Shown: one piece after another, positions 59,402-64,000 of the stretch
Layout of the letters: every line of letters begins with the position of its first letter
Numbering within the stretch: position 1 is the first letter of the stretch
Assembly (NCBI GenBank): GCA_006176705.1
Contig: QRFJ01000374.1
Location: 602,093-666,092, forward strand
Reading direction: 5' to 3'
Origin: Cocos nucifera
Lineage: Eukaryota; Streptophyta; Magnoliopsida; Arecales; Arecaceae
DNA: 64,000 nt
Program-made: the position numbers and the translations under genes
Notes under the pieces: generated by a model
The model's input: the letters and a program-made list of their open reading frames with translations, nothing else
What the model was told of the DNA's origin: nothing
Database searches by the model: none

Positions 59402-59419
59402 TGGCACCATTATCGGGAA
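59402..59419 (+). promoter_or_regulatory. Primer-binding site 1, decayed (plus-strand Gypsy)
   Basis: TGGCACCATTATCGGGAA sits six bases after the LTR end. It differs from the Athila-type tRNA-Asp site at several bases and would pair poorly. Confidence 0.75.
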
Positions 59420-59488
59420 ATGTTTTTGATTTTTTATTTTGATTTCTTTGATTTATTAAAAATAATTTAGACAAACGCACCAAATTTT

Positions 59489-59506
59489 TGGCGCCGTTGC
59501 CGGGGA
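59489..59506 (+). promoter_or_regulatory. Primer-binding site 2, intact, displaced 87 bp
   Basis: TGGCGCCGTTGCCGGGGA is a perfect Athila-type tRNA-Asp site, 93 bp from the LTR end. It is preceded by TTTT like site 1, and the spacer after each site is similar (GATTT and CTTTGATTT blocks), so the leader start is duplicated. Confidence 0.8.
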
Positions 59507-59692
59507 AGGCATGGATATTAAATTTTTGATCTCTTTGATTTTTTTATAAATAAATTATAAATAAAATTTTTATTTTATTATAAATATTGCTTGCTAATTT
59601 TTTTTATTATTTTATAGAAAAAGAGATTAAAAAACAAAAAAAAATCAAGAGTTTTGCTTGGTGAGATCAATTCTAACCCTAGTTCTCTTTCC

Positions 59693-59724
<32 letters not shown>

Positions 59725-60144
59725 AAATTAATTTAAAAAATATTTATTTAAATCTAATTAAAAGCCTCATGATAAGATTAGAAATCCTAACTATTTAGAG
59801 CATGCATTATATTAGTTTTATTTTTACTTTTGGTGATTGCTGGAGGCAAGGTAAGTCTTTCAGAATTTAATTAGTTACATGCATCTAGTTTAAATTGCAT
59901 AGAACCTTTGATTGAATTTTTTTTTATATATATTATATTAAATTAAATTAAGGACACAACCCAATTAAATAAGATAAGATGGAGATTTGATCACCCTTCC
60001 TTAGCCTACAAACAACCAACCAACATCCTGCATTGACCTAAGCCTTTAATTTTAAAATCAATTAGACATCAACCCTAGGAACTCGAGCTCAATAGGACAA
60101 AAAATCCTAAGAGTTGAACTGAATTAGGATAAGTCAATTTGACT

Positions 60145-60225
60145 GGTGTCTAGGAAAGTGATTCAGAGATGATTGGGCCCGAAGGAAGGTGGTTACTTAA
60201 TTGGTTCCATTCGCTTACCTGGCCA
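60145..60225 (+). promoter_or_regulatory. Leader motif 2, Gypsy copy 1
   Basis: Box GGTGTCTAGGAAAGTG at 60145 and box CGCTTACCTGGCCA ending at 60225. AGGAAAGTG pairs with CGCTTACCT with one mismatch and one wobble. The boxes match those in the Copia leaders, although the elements belong to different superfamilies. Confidence 0.6.
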
Positions 60226-60234
60226 AGCACAATT

Positions 60235-60289
60235 GGTATCTAAGACAAGCAATGAGGGGACTCCCACCGACCTTACACTTACCTGACCA
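60235..60289 (+). promoter_or_regulatory. Leader motif 2, Gypsy copy 2
   Basis: Box GGTATCTAAGACAAG at 60235 and box CACTTACCTGACCA ending at 60289. The bases before the second box (CCCACCGACCTTA) also align with the Copia B sequence TTCCACCGGTCT. The arm pairing is weaker than in copy 1. Confidence 0.6.
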
Positions 60290-60507
60290 GTTGATTGGCT
60301 AATCCTATACTTGGAGGGCTTGAAGGTGATCTTGACAGTTAGAAACTGTCTAGATCTAGGATAACCTCTAGTTAGGATTGATTGACCAACTTGATTGCTA
60401 ACCAACATTAAATCTAATTAAACCTAATTATTCTCTTTCTTCTTAGTTCTAGGACTCCTTAAGACCTCTTCTTTAGAACTCTTCTTTCTTCTCCTTACTC
60501 CTCTAAA

Positions 60508-60548
60508 AAATAAAATAAAAATAAAATAAAATAAAATAAAATAAAAAT
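60508..60548. repeat. AAAAT microsatellite
   Basis: Uninterrupted and near-perfect AAAAT units within an A/T-only stretch that continues to about 60670. Confidence 0.85.
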
Positions 60549-60797
60549 TAAACTAACTAAAAAAATATTTAAAATGATAATTAAATTAAATTAAATTAAA
60601 ATAAACAAATAAAAAAATTAAAAAAATTAATTTTTAATATAATAAAATAATAATAATAATAAAACAAAAAAAAATCTAAAATTTTTTTTTTGAACCACAT
60701 GTTAGGGTTGCACTAATACATGCACTGTAGAAAATCGCTTTTTCTGATTTAGTTGAATTGAATTGAATGGTTGATTCATATTAAACCTAATAATCAA

Positions 60798-62051
60798 ATG
60801 GCTAATATGAACCTAATAGTCCAAAAATTAGATAAAGTTGATCTTCTTGCTCAAAAATTAGATCAACTCCTAATTCTAGGTCAATAATCTCTTGTATAAT
60901 TCACATCATCTTCTAATTATTAGGAGACTTATTCAATCTGTGCTAGCCCAACCCATTATGTGAGTGAATATCCTATGACTGCATAGTTTCCACATTTTAT
61001 CTAAGAACAAGTTCAAGCTGCTCAAGGATACTCTAAATTGATTAATGATCCATTTTTAATTTCATATAATTTAGATTGGAGTAACTTTAATTTTTCTTGG
61101 ACATCCCAACAGACTCAGGCTCAGACCCAAATTTTACTTGAGCAAAATTATCAAAATAGATCCCAATATCAAAATTATGCCTATAATAATGATCAGCCTA
61201 GTCAGTTTATCCAGCCATCATATTATAATCAGCCCTCATACCCACCTCCTCAACAGACCAATCTAGCTGATGATAGATTTAACCAACTTCAATAATTGAT
61301 TCTGACTCAACAGCAATCTATCGCCAAACTAGAAGCTCAAATAGGATAATTAGTTGAGTCTAACATGAGGAGAGAACTAGATAAACTATCCAACCTATCA
61401 ATTTTAAATAACCCACCTAATGTCCACCAACCACCTGGACCAAGTTATCAATTTCATGTCTCACTTAAGAATCCTCAATTAGAGAATGCCAAAGTAATTC
61501 CTGAACTTAAAAGCTATAGGATTCTTATGGACCTATACCAAGACCAGGTGAAAGAGGTTAGTACTGAGACTAACCATATAGAAGAACCCGAACCAGAAAT
61601 TAGTACTGATGCTAGTTTCAGTTTAAATGAGATAAAAATAGAAAAAAAGAGAATAGGTGATTTATCCGAGACTTATAAACCTAATGTCCCATTCCCTTCA
61701 ACCCTAGAAGTTGGTTCTTCTTATAAAAATCAAGAGGCATGTAATGAAATATCAATGAAGTTGTTTAAGCAAGATCACATTAATTTACCTCCAAAATTAA
61801 AATCGTCTTTAGTTACCATTCCAGCATCCATTGAATCAAACTTAACTCCTAATATAAAAACTCCATTCATAAGCATTTTAGAAGAACAAATAGAAAAAAT
61901 TCTTACTAAACATGGATCTGAGAATGGAATCATAAATTATATCCCTAAAATTAACAAAGATTATATTAATAATAGGATTATAAATCAACTTTCTGAGATT
62001 GGCAATCCAAAACCATTGGAATTTATCAATCCAATAATCGACATAGGATAA
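60798..62051 (+). pseudogene. Gag C-terminal remnant of the plus-strand Gypsy element
   Basis: From the ATG at 60798 the frame reads MANMNLIVQKLDKVDLLAQK and stops at 60885. A relic of the zinc knuckle (CASPTHYVSEYP) follows with most Cys lost. The frame at 61038-61295 is Gln/Tyr/Pro/Asn-rich (NFSWTSQQTQAQ, SYYNQPSYPPP). The frame at 61365-62051 (228 codons) is acidic and holds KPNVPFPSTL and ISMKLFKQDHINLP, the segment that precedes the protease in Athila/Tat gag-pro. The protease itself is absent; the frame ends before a non-coding block. The 228-codon part has no stop, which could mean retained coding or chance. Confidence 0.72.
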
Positions 62052-63276
62052 TAAGCCACATTGTGTCTGGCTGAAGACGGTAAACTTAGCGCTTATTGGG
62101 AGGTAATCCAATATTTAGTTTTTATCTAATTTATCTTTTTAGTTTATTTTTTTTAGGATAATTTGAATAAGTTGGAGGGAGAGCTCAAATTTTTAAAGGC
62201 ATGTGCTGGACCAAAAATATACTGAGTTAGGTATATTCTTTCTATGTTTTTTATTACATCCTTTATTTTTTTCTTCTCCATTGAGGATAATGTTGATTAA
62301 GTTGGGGGGAGAGAAAAATAAAAATTTTAAAATTTTAAATCCTCAAAAAAGTTAGTATTTAGTATTTAGACACCTGATTATGCTTAAGAATCAAATTAAA
62401 CTAAGCATTTTTAAAAGAAAATTGATGCACAGATTAGAGAATCTATGAGATATTAAGGAATCAAGTATTAAGAAAATTCAATAAAGAGTTAAGTCTAGAA
62501 CATAAAAAAAATTTCCTTAGAGCATTTCTAATTATTTCTACTAGCATCAAAGAAAAGTCTACTTTTTATAGGCTTGTGTAGGGTAACTATATGTTTCTTC
62601 ATATAAAAAATTTATTTTAATAAAATAGTTTTTAAGTACTTCTCACTGAGTAACCAGGGCCTCTTTGCCTAAGCAAGCATTGAGTTTTGCATGTCAAAAG
62701 GTGGGAAGGGCAAAGAAGCTCATTGTAAAGCTAGTCTTAACTCATAGCCTATTTGATTCGAGCTAGTAAGCCCGAGGGGTATTCTATACCTAGTGCCCTA
62801 AAGCCAACTGGTTTGAGAGTCATTGGCCCAAGACTCGCTACATGGATCAAATAGAAAGCTTAAGGAGTTAAGACACTCAATAGTGGTACAATATTAAAAA
62901 AAAAAAAATATTGGTATTTTCCATCGAGTAATCGGGTCCGTTGCCTAAGTAAGCAATGATATTCGCATCAAAAAGTGGGCAATGTGAAAATAAAAATTAA
63001 TAAATGAAGGATGGAAGTAGCAATACACTTGCCTATATGAAAGTTTAGACAAATCAGAGATAAAGGTAGGATAATTTAGAAAAAGTTCTAAAAAATTTAA
63101 TATTCTTTACTTAATTTTTCTATTGATAAGTATTAATACCCCAATGATATGTCTCATTTAAGCTCTACTGAATATCAATGGCCATTTTGAAAATTGCTTA
63201 GGTAAAATTCGAAACTCTAAAGTTAAAAGGTATTTAAAAACTAAATTCTTTCTTTACTCGAGGACGAGCAAAGCTT
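62052..63276 (+). other. 3' non-coding region of the plus-strand Gypsy element
   Basis: Starts with a block of the type GCTTATTGGGAGGTAATCC (62091), which in complete Athila-like elements lies downstream of pol. Two internal polypurine-like tracts are AAGTTGGAGGGAGAG (62169) and AAGTTGGGGGGAGAG (62299). A block GAGTAAC(C)...TTTGCCTAAG occurs at 62647 and again at 62925. No gene is seen. Confidence 0.7.
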
Positions 63277-63287
63277 AAGTTGGGGTG
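63277..63287 (+). promoter_or_regulatory. Polypurine tract of the plus-strand Gypsy element
   Basis: AAGTTGGGGTG directly precedes the 3' LTR start TGATAAG. Confidence 0.8.
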
Positions 63288-64000
63288 TGATAAGCATCCA
63301 TAAATTTACCAATAAAAGTATTAATTTATTAATTAATTTATATTAATTTTTAAGAATTATTAATCAATTTATATATAATTTTTAAAAAATTCATATTTTT
63401 ATTAATTAAAAAATTAATTTAAAAAATAATAAAAATTAAAAAATAAAATTTTATTATCAATAGAAAGAGCTCATTTTTTTTATCACAATGAAATAAATTT
63501 TGAAGTAAAACAAAGCTAAAATGGAAAAGATATAAATTTTTAAAGATATAAAATAAATAAAAATTAAATAAAAAAAATGGCTCAAACAGTCGGCCATCCG
63601 TAAGCCGAGCCATCCAAGTCAAGCCAAGCCAAGCTTAAAGCTCGACTCAGCCATTTACGCTAGCCATCAATCCAATCCATCAGATCCACAGCACAGTGTG
63701 GACCGCCAGCTCAGCAAGAATTGATGAATCAGAGATTGCCACGTGGCGGACCTAGACCCCTAAAGGGTTACAGAAAATTCATCGTGGCTTACATAGGGTA
63801 TTTTGGTCTTTTCATCCTAATGAAAAGAGCACTGATTGATTGGTGTGCATGGTGCGGCTTGGTTCCACGCGGTCCATGGGAACAGTAATTGCACGATCGT
63901 ATGGTGGTGGATTGTTTGTGGTCAAGATCGGATGGTCAAGTTTTTTCTCGATTGCTGATTTCATCCGAATTGCCATCGAACGGCGGTGGGTGATTTTTCG
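63288..64000 (+). repeat. 3' LTR of the plus-strand Gypsy element (cut by the window edge)
   Basis: Begins TGATAAGCATCC and follows the 5' LTR (57797 onwards) block by block to the window end. The remaining roughly 890 bp lie outside. Confidence 0.88.

Larger units (their letters stand above)
59507..60797 (+). other. Leader of the plus-strand Gypsy element
   Basis: About 1.3 kb, very AT-rich and without coding capacity. It holds two copies of leader motif 2 (listed separately) and an (AAAAT)n run. The N-terminal core of gag that should lie in this region is missing. Confidence 0.75.
57797..64000 (+). mobile_element. Plus-strand Gypsy element with partial gag only (runs off the window)
   Basis: 5' LTR 57797-59395, two primer-binding sites, a long leader, a gag C-terminal remnant (60798-62051), 1.2 kb of non-coding sequence, purine tract, and 3' LTR from 63288 to the window edge. 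There is no protease, reverse transcriptase, RNase H or integrase. It is inserted in the 5' LTR of the minus-strand Gypsy element. It is a non-autonomous Athila/Tat-related derivative by its primer site and gag linker. Confidence 0.88.

Overview
The window looks like plant nuclear heterochromatin, probably from a monocot. A palm is my guess from recollection of similar LTR families; the sequence does not prove it. It is AT-rich and made almost entirely of nested, decayed transposable elements. I found no intact host gene, rRNA, tRNA gene or CRISPR array. Decay is mostly by C/G-to-T/A transitions, as expected for long-methylated repeats.

Left part (1-18500). An old Mutator-like (MULE) transposase remnant (15926-18500) is interrupted near its 5' end by a solo LTR (1102-1757 plus 15605-15925). 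That LTR was split by Copia element A (1758-15599, target duplication ACACT). Copia A's 3' LTR was in turn invaded by a 3.4-kb non-autonomous LTR element with two 923-bp LTRs (12074-15518, target duplication ATTAG). This gives four levels of nesting.

Middle (18501-40090). Copia element C (2767-bp LTRs) lies in the MULE remnant's C-terminal region. Copia C is split between integrase and reverse transcriptase by Copia element B (25250-35644, target duplication GAAGC). Copia B is the best preserved element and retains a 379-codon reverse transcriptase-RNase H frame, but gag, protease and integrase carry stops and frameshifts. Copia A and B are clearly one family; Copia C is a relative.

Right-centre (40091-49000). 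This holds AT-rich sequence with a possible GRF zinc-finger fragment, a GC-richer low-copy-looking stretch (41881-42989), a broken 470-codon coiled-coil ORF of retrotransposon type, and a minus-strand one-ended Copia LTR.

Right (49001-64000). Two CACTA transposon ends lie 465 bp apart. The second CACTA carries a TNP2-type transposase remnant (minus strand) and a loopless inverted duplication with arms of about 247 bp. A minus-strand Athila-like Gypsy element (from 52336) interrupts the transposase; it keeps gag and protease but has no pol. A plus-strand Gypsy element (57797 to beyond the window), which keeps only the C-terminal part of gag, interrupts that element's 5' LTR.

The most unusual signal is a putative structured RNA motif in the untranslated leaders. 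A GGTGTCTA box is followed about 35-105 nt later by CTTACCTGRCCA. In the best copy an AGGTAAGT arm, a consensus 5' splice site, pairs perfectly with an ACTTACCT arm that resembles the U1 snRNA 5' end. The motif occurs in all three Copia leaders and twice in tandem in the Gypsy leader.
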